The notes: generated by a model not told the origin, from the sequence alone. 7,424 nt of DNA from Treponemataceae bacterium (GCA_024697985.1 JAILRX010000175.1:1-7424); one strand, 5' to 3'; positions 1 through 6,065 are shown, counted from the stretch's first letter. Program-made: numbers and translations.

Positions 1-1
1 A

Positions 2-1033
2 AAAGTTGGAGTTCCTGGTGAAGATGCTGAAGGTGTATGGACAGGTGTTGATTTCCTTCATGCTTGTGGAGAAGAGAAAAAACCAGTTCTTAAAGGTAAT
101 ACAGTTGTTATCGGTGGTGGTAACGTTGCAATCGATGCTGCTCGATGTGTTGTTCGATGCGGTTCAAAAGAAACATACATGATTTCACTTGAAACTCGAG
201 ACATCATGCCTGCAAGTCCACACGAAATTGAAATTGCTGAAAGCGAAGACATCAAGCTTAACGGCGGATGGGGACCAAAAGAAATCCTTACAGAAGGCGG
301 AAAAGTTAAAGGTATCGTATTCAAGAAATGTCTTTCAGTTTTCGATATGGTAGACGGCAAAAAGAAATTTGCTCCTAAATATGATGAAAACGATACGATG
401 ACAATTGAATGTTCAAATGTAGTACTTACAGTTGGTCAGGCAAGTATCTGGGGTGACCTTGTTAAAGACGAAAAAGTTGAATTCAAGGGACCTGCAATTC
501 AGGCTGACAGACTTACATATCAGTGTGTTGGTGCTCCTGATATCTTTGTTGGTGGTGATGTTTACACAGGACCTAAGTTCGCAATTGACGCTATCGCTGC
601 CGGAAAAGAAGGTGCAATTTCAATTCACCGATTCGTACAGCCACATTCAAGCCTTACAATCGGACGAAACAGACGTGAATTTATCGAACTTAATAAAGAC
701 GATATCCTTGTTGAAAACTATGATAACTCTAAACGACAGATGCCTGGAAAGAAAGGCCTTGATAAGATGTCTTTCGAATGTGACGCAGTAACATTTACTG
801 AAGAACAGGTTAAGAAAGAAACAGGTCGTTGTTTGAGTTGTGGTGCTTCAATCGTTGATACCAACAAGTGTGTAGGTTGTGGTGTTTGTACAACAAAATG
901 TGCATTCGACGCAATTCACCTATATCGTGAAAATCCAGGCTGTAGCGTAATGCGAAAGTCTGAAGATAAGCTTAAATATATTTTACCAAATATGCTTAAG
1001 CAAAAAATTAAGTTTACATTTGTAAAAAAATAA
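2..1033 (+). CDS. GltD-like FAD/NAD(P)-dependent oxidoreductase with C-terminal Fe-S segment (5' truncated by window)
   Basis: Reading from base 2 gives 343 residues in one open frame to TAA at 1031-1033; the gene begins before the window. Visible residues 36-48 carry a dinucleotide-binding fold (VIGGGNVAIDAAR), as in the second Rossmann domain of the glutamate synthase small chain family. Around residue 184, GGDVYTGPKFAIDAIAAGKEGA is the usual FAD-contacting C-terminal motif of that family. The C-terminus has CLSC (C277, C280) and then CVGCGVCTTKC (C290, C293, C296, C300), one CxxCxxCxxxC [4Fe-4S] motif. The protein probably shuttles electrons between NAD(P)H and a ferredoxin-like partner in the cytoplasm; the true substrate cannot be read from this part. 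It is not necessarily glutamate synthase, since the C-terminal Fe-S segment points to the wider group of GltD-like flavoproteins. A membrane-protein gene follows 118 nt downstream, beyond a hairpin. Confidence 0.85.
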   Translation, partial: KVGVPGEDAEGVWTGVDFLHACGEEKKPVLKGNTVVIGGGNVAIDAARCVVRCGSKETYMISLETRDIMPASPHEIEIAESEDIKLNGGWGPKEILTEGGKVKGIVFKKCLSVFDMVDGKKKFAPKYDENDTMTIECSNVVLTVGQASIWGDLVKDEKVEFKGPAIQADRLTYQCVGAPDIFVGGDVYTGPKFAIDAIAAGKEGAISIHRFVQPHSSLTIGRNRREFIELNKDDILVENYDNSKRQMPGKKGLDKMSFECDAVTFTEEQVKKETGRCLSCGASIVDTNKCVGCGVCTTKCAFDAIHLYRENPGCSVMRKSEDKLKYILPNMLKQKIKFTFVKK

Positions 1034-1044
1034 GTGATAATTTA

Positions 1045-1086
1045 GTTATGGTGAACTTCAAAAAGAGGTTCACCATAACAATTTTA
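1045..1086 (+). terminator. Hairpin after the oxidoreductase, probable intrinsic terminator
   Basis: A perfect 12-bp inverted repeat (1045-1056 with 1068-1079, arms gttatggtgaac / gttcaccataac) encloses an 11-nt loop. It starts 12 nt after the oxidoreductase stop codon and is followed by caattttaaa, so the T-tract is short. It may terminate fully or only partly, letting some transcription reach the membrane-protein gene. The rest of the gap to 1151 shows a small cgaa-tacg-ttcg palindrome but no convincing promoter. Confidence 0.6.
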
Positions 1087-1151
1087 AATGAGTAGTTTAC
1101 GGCGAATACGTTCGTTGCAAATTATAAAAAGAAACAATAGGAGGAAAAGTT

Positions 1152-2264
1152 ATGTTGTTTCAACTTTATGGAGCTACCGCAGCAACACAGTTGCTTGGTT
1201 GGTGCTTGGTTTTCGTTGGTCTCATTCTTTTGAATGAACTTGGTCGAACAAAATTTGGTGGAATCCTTGTATTCTTCATCATTCCAGCTGCATTGACAGT
1301 ATTGTTCATCGTTGCACAGGTTGGAAAAGACTCATTCGCTTCAAACTGGTATTTAATTACACATATGAACGGATGGTTCCATTATGCTAAGCTGTACGCT
1401 GCGACAATCGGATGTATTGGTTTTATCTTCCTCGCAAGAAAATGGACTGCACTTGGTAGAGCTGAATGGTTCAAATGTTGGCCATTCATTATTGTAGGTA
1501 TCAACATTTTGATCGCTGTTGTATCTGACTTTGAATCTTGTATCAAAGGTGGACTCACAGGTGGTTGGTGGGTATCTAACGAAGGTGTATTCCTCTATGG
1601 TGGATGGTGGAACCTTCTTAACGGTATCGCTGGTATTATCAACATCGTATGTATGACAGGTTGGTTCGGAGTTTACTCTTCAAAGAAAGGTAAGCTTGGA
1701 AAACAGGATATGTTGTGGCCAGACATGACATGGGCATTCATCCTTGCTTATGATGTATGGAACTTCGAATATACATATTTGAACTTGCCTACACACTCAT
1801 GGTACTGTGGTCTTGCATTGTTGCTTGCTCCTACATTTGCTGCTTCTTTCTGGAACAAAGGTGGTTGGATCCAGAACCGTGCTTTCACACTTTCAATCTG
1901 GTGTATGTTCGCTCAGGTTGTACCATTCCAGTTGACAAAACCATTCTCAGTAGTTCCTTCACTTTACAAAGGTGCTCCACAGGATGGATCAGCTGCAGGT
2001 CTTATGTATGAAAAGGCTATGGAACTCTACAATGCTGGTGAAAAAACAGGTGATGCTGTTAACCAGGCAATTACTGACATGGGAATCACTGCAGATCCAA
2101 AAATGCAGGGTATCATTGCTGTTGCTGCAGTAATTGTTAACGTTTGTGTATTCGCAGCTATCATGAAGAAAGCTTGCGCTACAAAGACAAACCCTTACAC
2201 AAAAGAAATCTGGAAGGGAACAAAAGACTTCGAAGAAGCTATGGCTCGAGAAGAAAACGCTTAA
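1152..2264 (+). CDS. Polytopic inner-membrane protein, DUF5692-like
   Basis: 370 residues starting at ATG with a strong Shine-Dalgarno sequence AGGAGG (1139-1144) seven nt upstream. Hydrophobic stretches at about residues 14-30, 37-57, 78-96, 109-126, 152-175, 191-210, 216-234, 243-261 and 318-338 suggest nine membrane spans. It is unusually rich in tryptophan and glycine (for example GGWW and GGWWN around residues 137-154). A hydrophilic loop lies at about 270-317, and a short charged tail follows the last span. From memory the opening (LLGWCLVFVGLILLNE, then NGWFHYAKLYAA) resembles DUF5692, a family of unknown function; this is recognition, not a search result. The gene sits alone between a hairpin and a strong terminator, directly downstream of the flavoprotein, so a membrane partner in redox or transport is possible but unproven. 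Confidence 0.75.
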   Translation: MLFQLYGATAATQLLGWCLVFVGLILLNELGRTKFGGILVFFIIPAALTVLFIVAQVGKDSFASNWYLITHMNGWFHYAKLYAATIGCIGFIFLARKWTALGRAEWFKCWPFIIVGINILIAVVSDFESCIKGGLTGGWWVSNEGVFLYGGWWNLLNGIAGIINIVCMTGWFGVYSSKKGKLGKQDMLWPDMTWAFILAYDVWNFEYTYLNLPTHSWYCGLALLLAPTFAASFWNKGGWIQNRAFTLSIWCMFAQVVPFQLTKPFSVVPSLYKGAPQDGSAAGLMYEKAMELYNAGEKTGDAVNQAITDMGITADPKMQGIIAVAAVIVNVCVFAAIMKKACATKTNPYTKEIWKGTKDFEEAMAREENA

Positions 2265-2296
2265 TTTTCTGCTTACGTAGAAATTAAATGAAAAGG

Positions 2297-2336
2297 ACGT
2301 CCGGTTACTTATTCAAGTGGCTGGGCGTTTTTTTTT
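2297..2336 (+). terminator. Intrinsic terminator after the membrane protein
   Basis: A 13-bp stem containing four G-U pairs forms from 2297-2309 (acgtccggttact) and 2316-2328 (agtggctgggcgt) around a 6-nt loop, followed at once by a run of nine T (2328-2336). Stem, loop and U-tract are all textbook, and it lies 33 nt after the stop codon at 2264. Confidence 0.9.
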
Positions 2337-2453
2337 GCGCCAGCGCTGCGAAAGGCGACGCAGGAGGCCACCGCAGGGAGCCTTGCGAGCGAGGAGGCTG
2401 GAGCGAAAGCGCAACCTGTAACATAGCGGTGCCGTCAGGCAGGCGCCCCACAA
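2337..2453 (+). repeat. GC-rich non-coding island (repeat-like)
   Basis: About 115 bases directly abutting the terminator T-tract are far richer in G and C than everything around them. They are strongly purine-patterned (gcgagcgaggaggctggagc and similar). The two ends mirror each other loosely: tttttttgcgcc on the left and ggcgccccacaaaaaaa on the right, like an imperfect terminal inverted repeat. An internal agcct...aggct hairpin is present. A 60-codon ORF runs through it but lacks any sign of coding and includes the terminator, so I do not call a gene. A stretch of similar style follows the tRNA terminator at 6101-6253, so this may be one copy of a dispersed intergenic repeat. Strand is arbitrary. 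Confidence 0.5.
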
Positions 2454-2484
2454 AAAAAGAAAATGATTAATTTTCGAAAATTTT

Positions 2485-2514
2485 TTGCGCACATTTTTAA
2501 TGACGTGATATAAT
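2485..2514 (+). promoter_or_regulatory. Distal promoter with extended -10
   Basis: A perfect TATAAT (2509-2514) is preceded by TG (2506-2507), giving an extended -10 form, with TTGCGC as a weak -35 (2485-2490) at an 18-nt spacing. The predicted start is near 2521, about 225 nt before nrdD. No ORF worth calling lies between, so transcripts from here would carry a long leader that includes the proximal promoter region. Confidence 0.55.
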
Positions 2515-2629
2515 AAAAATTGTGGGGACGGAGAGGGAAAAATACTCAACATTTGTTCAGAGAAATTTCAAAAAACTTTAAAAAAAAATAAAATTTAAAA
2601 ACACTTTATACTTACTATATTTATCCCAA

Positions 2630-2649
2630 TTTTCCACATGTTATCCACA
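2630..2649 (+). promoter_or_regulatory. Two adjacent DnaA boxes upstream of nrdD
   Basis: TTATCCACA (2641-2649) is the exact consensus DnaA box. TTTTCCACA (2630-2638), one mismatch away, lies in the same orientation 11 bp upstream, about one helical turn. A third, poorer match (TTATCCCAA, 2621-2629) adjoins. They end 11 bp before the -35 of the proximal promoter. DnaA boxes at nrdAB control are established in E. coli; their role here is inferred. Confidence 0.6.
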
Positions 2650-2660
2650 GATTTCTAACG

Positions 2661-2689
2661 TTGACAACGCTAAATATAGCGTTTATACT
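2661..2689 (+). promoter_or_regulatory. Proximal sigma70 promoter of the nrdD operon
   Basis: TTGACA (2661-2666, perfect -35) and TATACT (2684-2689) are separated by exactly 17 nt. Transcription should start near 2696, giving a leader of about 50 nt. This is the best promoter in the window, and its spacer is almost entirely occupied by an NrdR box. Confidence 0.8.
2667..2682 (+). promoter_or_regulatory. NrdR box 1 (between -35 and -10)
   Basis: The palindrome acgctaaatatagcgt matches the 16-bp NrdR consensus (acaCwAtATaTwGtgt) at nearly all positions. It fills the promoter spacer, so NrdR bound to it would block RNA polymerase. NrdR is the ATP/dATP-sensing repressor of ribonucleotide reductase genes in bacteria. 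Confidence 0.75.
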
Positions 2690-2697
2690 TTAAAAAA

Positions 2698-2713
2698 CTA
2701 ACACAGATAGTGT
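2698..2713 (+). promoter_or_regulatory. NrdR box 2 (weaker half-matched site at start point)
   Basis: This 16-mer starts 31 bp after box 1, leaving a 15-bp gap. Tandem NrdR boxes are normally spaced this way, on the same helix face. Its right half (gatagtgt) fits the consensus well; its left half is poor. An overlapping palindrome, acac-agata-gtgt (2701-2713), is also visible and could be the true recognition form. It lies just after the predicted transcription start. Confidence 0.5.
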
Positions 2714-2746
2714 TTTTGATAAAAAAGTGATACAACTGGGGAATGT

Positions 2747-5074
2747 ATGATCAAAAGTATTAAGAAACGTGATGGTCGTGTTGTTTTATACGACGAAGAA
2801 AAGATTGCTAACGCAATTCTTAAAGCGATGCAGGCTTCGGGTGAGGGCGATGCATCGGATGCTGCTGGAGTAGCAAATTCAGTTGAAGCATCTTTGGAAC
2901 AGCTTTGTGGCGAAAATCCTCCTACAATTGAACAGATTCAGGACCAGGTTGAAAAGGACCTGATGAGCGCAGGTTTTGAGGAAACAGCTAAACAGTACAT
3001 TTTGTATCGAGCAAGTCGAACTCGTGTTCGTGAAATGAACACTCGATTGATGAAGGTTTTCGACGAACTTACAAATGTAGACGCAAAAAAAAGTGACCTT
3101 AAGAGAGACAATGCAAATATCGACGGCGACACAGCTATGGGTACAATGCTCAAATATGGTAGTGAAGCTGCAAAAGATTATTATGAAAAATACCTTTTGA
3201 CTCCGGAACAGGCTGAAGCTTACAGAGATGGCTGGATTCATATTCACGATTTCGACTTTTATTCCCTTACTACAACCTGCTGTCAGATTCAGCTGACAAA
3301 ACTTTTCAAAGGCGGTTTTTCAACAGGCCATGGATTCCTTCGTGAACCAAACGACATTCAGTCTTATTCAGCTTTGGCTTGTATTGCAATTCAGTCTAAC
3401 CAGAACGACCAGCACGGCGGTCAGTCAATCGTTGACTTTGACTATGGTCTTGCTCCAGGTGTAAAAAAGACTTATCGAAAACTTTATTCTTCAAATCTTT
3501 ATAAGGCTATGGAAATTATTTTCCCTTCTGATAAGCCAGATGAAACTGAAGATAAATCTGATGGAATTAAAGGCGATTTGACTCTTTATGATTTGAAAGA
3601 TATTGCAAAGGATATTGAATCAAAAACAGGTCATTATCCACAGATTACAACAGATGAAGAATATCTTGCTGAAGAAAGAAAAATCCTTGTTGAAAAAGGA
3701 TTTGATGAAGAAGAGCTTAAAAAGGCTCAGGCTTTTGCAGTAAAAGAAGCTTATAGAGAAACAGATAAGGCAACTTATCAGGCTATGGAAGCTTTGATTC
3801 ATAACTTGAATACAATGCATTCTAGAGCAGGTGCTCAGACTCCATTCAGTTCTGTAAACTATGGAACAGATACAAGTCCAGAAGGCCGAATGGTTATGAA
3901 AAACATGCTTAAGGCTACAGAAGCTGGTCTTGGTATGGGCGAAACACCTATCTTCCCAATTCAGATTTTCCGAGTTAAGGAAGGGGTTAACTATAACGAA
4001 GAAGATCCAAACTATGATCTTTTCCTTCTTGCTTGTGAAGTAAGTGCAAAACGACTCTTCCCTAACTTCAGTTTTATTGACAGCCCTTTCAACCTTCAGT
4101 ATTACAAACCAGGTCATCCTGAAACTGAAATTGCTTACATGGGTTGCCGAACTCGAGTTATGGGTAACGTATATGATCCAAGCCAGGAAATTTCGCCAGG
4201 TCGAGGAAACCTTTCGTTTACTTCGATTAACCTTCCAAGACTTGCAATTGAAGCAAAAGGTGATGTTGATAAGTTCTACGACAGTCTTAAGAAGATGCTT
4301 GAACTGGTTTGCGGACAGCTTTTGGACCGATTTGCAATTCAGTCTAGAAAACATGTATACAACTATCCTTTCCTTATGGGTCAGGGTGTTTGGATTGACA
4401 GTGAAAAACTTGGTTACAATGATACCGTTGGTGAAGTTCTGAAACATGGTACTTTGTCAGTTGGTTTTATCGGTCTTGCTGAAACATTGATTTCACTTTA
4501 TGGACACCATCATGGTGAAAGTGATGAAATGCAGCAGAAGGGACTTGAAATCGTTTCATTCATGCGAAAATTCCTGGATGACAAGAGCAAGGAAATGCAG
4601 TTGAATTTCGGTTTGATTGCAACACCTGCAGAAGGTCTTTCAGGTCGATTTGTACGAATGGATAAAAAGCGTTATGGAATCATTAAGGGTGTAACTGATA
4701 AAGAATACTACACCAACTCTTTCCATATTCCAGTTTATTATAAGATTTCTGCTTATGATAAGATTAATAAGGAAGCTCCATATCATGCTTTGACAAATGC
4801 CGGTCATATCAGCTATGTAGAGCTTGATGGAGATACAGCAAATAACGTTGAAGCTTTTGTTTCTGTTATCCGATGTATGCATGATGCTGGAATTGGATAC
4901 GGTTCAGTAAACCATCCGGTAGACCGTGACCCTATCTGTGGTTACGTTGGTGTAATCGGTGAAGTTTGTCCACGATGCGGTAGACGAACAGGTGAGCCAA
5001 TTACAATCGAAAAAATGAATGAGCTGAAGATGAAGTATAGAAATATTCCTCTTCTTCAGAACTGGAAATTCTAA
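2747..5074 (+). CDS. nrdD: Anaerobic (class III) ribonucleoside-triphosphate reductase, large catalytic part lacking the glycyl-radical segment
   Basis: 775 residues, ATG preceded by GGGG at 2738-2741. The enzyme reduces ribonucleoside triphosphates to deoxy forms in the cytoplasm without oxygen. Residues 1-95 are an ATP-cone (starting IKSIKKRDGRVVLYDEEKI), the allosteric activity site. Core motifs follow: TTTCCQIQL (C178, C179), NDQHGGQ, MHSRAGAQTPFSSVNYGTD near 358, YMGCRTRV with the presumed thiyl-radical cysteine C467 and a Met two residues before it, TPAEGLSGR, and YTNSFHIPVYY. C731, C741 and C744 (ICGYVG...CPRC) look like the C-terminal zinc site, though a fourth ligand is not obvious. 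After C744 only 31 residues remain, ending ...NIPLLQNWKF, and the family's essential RxxGY glycyl-radical motif is missing. It is encoded instead by the 54-codon gene at 5155. Residues about 262-345 look like a charged insertion. Arginine is mostly CGA. Confidence 0.95.
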   Translation: MIKSIKKRDGRVVLYDEEKIANAILKAMQASGEGDASDAAGVANSVEASLEQLCGENPPTIEQIQDQVEKDLMSAGFEETAKQYILYRASRTRVREMNTRLMKVFDELTNVDAKKSDLKRDNANIDGDTAMGTMLKYGSEAAKDYYEKYLLTPEQAEAYRDGWIHIHDFDFYSLTTTCCQIQLTKLFKGGFSTGHGFLREPNDIQSYSALACIAIQSNQNDQHGGQSIVDFDYGLAPGVKKTYRKLYSSNLYKAMEIIFPSDKPDETEDKSDGIKGDLTLYDLKDIAKDIESKTGHYPQITTDEEYLAEERKILVEKGFDEEELKKAQAFAVKEAYRETDKATYQAMEALIHNLNTMHSRAGAQTPFSSVNYGTDTSPEGRMVMKNMLKATEAGLGMGETPIFPIQIFRVKEGVNYNEEDPNYDLFLLACEVSAKRLFPNFSFIDSPFNLQYYKPGHPETEIAYMGCRTRVMGNVYDPSQEISPGRGNLSFTSINLPRLAIEAKGDVDKFYDSLKKMLELVCGQLLDRFAIQSRKHVYNYPFLMGQGVWIDSEKLGYNDTVGEVLKHGTLSVGFIGLAETLISLYGHHHGESDEMQQKGLEIVSFMRKFLDDKSKEMQLNFGLIATPAEGLSGRFVRMDKKRYGIIKGVTDKEYYTNSFHIPVYYKISAYDKINKEAPYHALTNAGHISYVELDGDTANNVEAFVSVIRCMHDAGIGYGSVNHPVDRDPICGYVGVIGEVCPRCGRRTGEPITIEKMNELKMKYRNIPLLQNWKF

Positions 5075-5082
5075 AAAAGTTA

Positions 5083-5100
5083 CCGATACATTAGTGTCGG
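5083..5100 (+). other. Intercistronic hairpin between the two parts of NrdD
   Basis: ccgatac (5083-5089) pairs with gtgtcgg (5094-5100) around loop atta, seven base pairs including one G-U, starting nine nt after the nrdD stop. No T-run follows, so it is not a normal terminator. It could slow ribosomes or RNase, or set the ratio of the two subunits. A second, imperfect pairing (gtggtact with agtaacac, about 5117-5142) lies just before the next Shine-Dalgarno sequence. Confidence 0.45.
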
Positions 5101-5154
5101 ACTAAAATAAAAAAAGTGTGGTACTTATAAAAAAAGTAACACCGGGAGGACATT

Positions 5155-5319
5155 TTGGAAACAACAAGTAAGATTAGCACAAATATCGAAGCTAAATTGG
5201 GTAAAGGCGTTGAATTTGAAAGAATCCGCCGAATTACAGGATACTTGGTAGGAACTTTGGATCGATTCAACGATGCTAAACGCGCTGAAGAACACGATCG
5301 CGTTAAGCATGGAATGTAA
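5155..5319 (+). CDS. Stand-alone glycyl-radical subunit of class III ribonucleotide reductase (54 aa)
   Basis: A short ORF of 54 codons starts at TTG (5155) with a strong Shine-Dalgarno GGGAGGA (5144-5150). An in-frame stop at 5137-5139 leaves no better start, and the ORF ends at TAA 5317-5319. Residues 1-20 (METTSKISTNIEAKLGKGVE) have no match I recognise. Residues 21-54 contain FERIRRITGYLVG, TLDRFNDAKRAEEHDRVKHG and a final Met, which is the C-terminal glycyl-radical loop and tail of NrdD; the radical-bearing residue should be G29 in RRITGYL. The frame differs from nrdD (frame 1 against 2), and 80 nt without coding separate them, so this is not a simple single-base frameshift. It would complement the truncated NrdD in trans, with NrdG installing the radical. 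A spare-part role like that of YfiD/GrcA for pyruvate formate-lyase is less likely, because nrdD here has no radical motif of its own. Confidence 0.88.
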   Translation: METTSKISTNIEAKLGKGVEFERIRRITGYLVGTLDRFNDAKRAEEHDRVKHGM

Positions 5320-5345
5320 TTGCGATAAGTAGCAACCATCAGGCT

Positions 5346-5909
5346 ATGCAATCAATTCTCAATATTGCCGGGCTCGTTAATGATTCAATTGTTGACGGAC
5401 CCGGTATTCGTTTTACGGTATTTGCTCAGGGATGTTCCCACAATTGTGAGGGTTGTCATAATCCAGAAACACATGAATTCGGAACGGGAGTAAATTACAC
5501 GATAAATGAGATATTGAGGGAGATACAGGCTAATCCCTTGGTCAGGGGAGTAACTTTTTCGGGCGGGGATCCGTTTTTTCAGGCTGAAGGTTTTGCAGAA
5601 CTTGCAAAGGAGCTGAAAAAGCTTAAATACGAGGTTGCATGCTATACAGGCTTTACCTGGGAATATCTGATAGGTTGCGGGGATGTTCATAAAATTGAAC
5701 TGCTGAAAAATTTGGATGTTCTTGTAGATGGACCTTTTATTCTGGCCAAGAAAAATCTGGACTTGCTTTTCAGGGGAAGTTCCAATCAAAGAATCATCGA
5801 CGTTCAAAAAAGTCTTGAGAAGGTAAGTTTTGGAAAGAGCCCGGTTCCAGAGCCTGTCTGGTGTACTTCAAAAAGATGGGTCGGGGACATGTTCAAAAAG
5901 TCACTTTAA
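5346..5909 (+). CDS. nrdG: Anaerobic ribonucleoside-triphosphate reductase activating protein (radical SAM)
   Basis: 187 residues beginning MQSILNIAGLVNDSIVDGPG, which matches the normal NrdG N-terminus, so the ATG at 5346 is favoured although the Shine-Dalgarno sequence is weak. The radical-SAM cluster motif is CSHNCEGC (C30, C34, C37; CxxxCxxC), followed by HNPETH. FSGGDPF (71-77) is the SAM-binding GGE-like motif; VDGPF (127-131) and RGSSNQRIID (143-152) are family motifs. NrdG uses S-adenosylmethionine and a reduced [4Fe-4S] cluster to make the glycyl radical, here presumably on the 54-residue partner. About 30 residues after position 157 (FGKSPVPEPVWCTSKRW...) extend past where many NrdG proteins end. 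It lies 26 nt after the mini-subunit gene in the same operon. It uses AGG/AGA/CGT for arginine and no CGA, unlike nrdD, so expression level or history may differ. Confidence 0.95.
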   Translation: MQSILNIAGLVNDSIVDGPGIRFTVFAQGCSHNCEGCHNPETHEFGTGVNYTINEILREIQANPLVRGVTFSGGDPFFQAEGFAELAKELKKLKYEVACYTGFTWEYLIGCGDVHKIELLKNLDVLVDGPFILAKKNLDLLFRGSSNQRIIDVQKSLEKVSFGKSPVPEPVWCTSKRWVGDMFKKSL

Positions 5910-5913
5910 GGTC

Positions 5914-5946
5914 TTGACTAAAAAGTGAATTTATATAAAATATACT
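5914..5946 (+). promoter_or_regulatory. Probable tRNA promoter
   Basis: TTGACT (5914-5919) and TATACT (5941-5946) lie between nrdG and the tRNA, with the -10 ending 10 nt before the mature 5' end. The 21-nt spacing is longer than normal, and TATAAA (5934-5939) is an alternative at a too-short 14 nt, so the exact pairing is uncertain. A weak inverted repeat (tcacttt 5901-5907 with aaagtga 5922-5928) overlaps it and may end the nrd operon. Confidence 0.4.
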
Positions 5947-5956
5947 ATACAAACGA

Positions 5957-6029
5957 CGCGGGGTAGAGCAGTTGGCAGCTCGTCGGGCTCATAACCCGGA
6001 GGCCGCAGGTTCGAGTCCTGCCCCCGCTA
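5957..6029 (+). tRNA. Initiator tRNA-fMet (anticodon CAT)
   Basis: The 73 nt fold as a complete cloverleaf: acceptor cgcggggt.../ccccgct, D-arm gagc/gctc, anticodon loop ctcataa (CAT), T-arm gcagg-ttcgagt-cctgc and discriminator A. It is the initiator rather than an elongator tRNA because position 1-72 is a C-U mismatch, the anticodon stem has three consecutive G-C pairs next to the loop, and the D stem has A11-U24. CCA is not encoded. Confidence 0.96.
6012..6029 (+). repeat. Direct repeat copy 1 (tRNA 3' end, att-like)
   Basis: cgagtcctgcccccgcta, the T-loop to discriminator end of the tRNA, is repeated exactly at 6236-6253, 224 bp downstream. The 3' ends of tRNA genes are the classic attachment sites for integrating elements. 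Confidence 0.75.
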
Positions 6030-6034
6030 TAAGT

Positions 6035-6065
6035 AAAGAAGCAACTTTGTTGCTTCTTTTTTTTT
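6035..6065 (+). terminator. Intrinsic terminator of the tRNA gene
   Basis: aaagaagcaa (6035-6044) pairs perfectly with ttgcttcttt (6050-6059) around a ctttg loop, and nine T (6057-6065) follow. It begins five nt after the tRNA. Confidence 0.92.

Noticed and set aside
2288..2470. 60-codon ORF MKRTSGYLFKWL...
   Set aside because: It overlaps the whole intrinsic terminator and the GC-rich island, has no Shine-Dalgarno sequence, and its composition follows the island rather than coding sequence.
2560..2650. Replication origin (AT-rich stretch next to DnaA boxes)
   Set aside because: Only two good boxes and no dnaA, dnaN, gyrB or rpmH nearby; the position at the nrdD promoter explains the boxes better.
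3620..4447. 275-codon reverse-strand ORF inside nrdD
   Set aside because: It lies antisense to the conserved core of NrdD; its phenylalanine/serine/cysteine-rich translation is the typical shadow of an AT-rich gene.
4931..4954. ICGYVG in the large NrdD as the glycyl-radical motif (it resembles RVCGYLG)
   Set aside because: It follows NHPVDRDP and precedes CPRC, which is the zinc-site context; no Arg precedes it, and the genuine RRITGYLVG with its conserved tail is in the next gene.
5075..5154. Simple frameshift or sequencing error splitting nrdD
   Set aside because: The 80-nt gap has stops in the relevant frames, a hairpin and a good Shine-Dalgarno sequence, and both protein ends carry extra residues. 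One base change cannot restore a canonical fusion.
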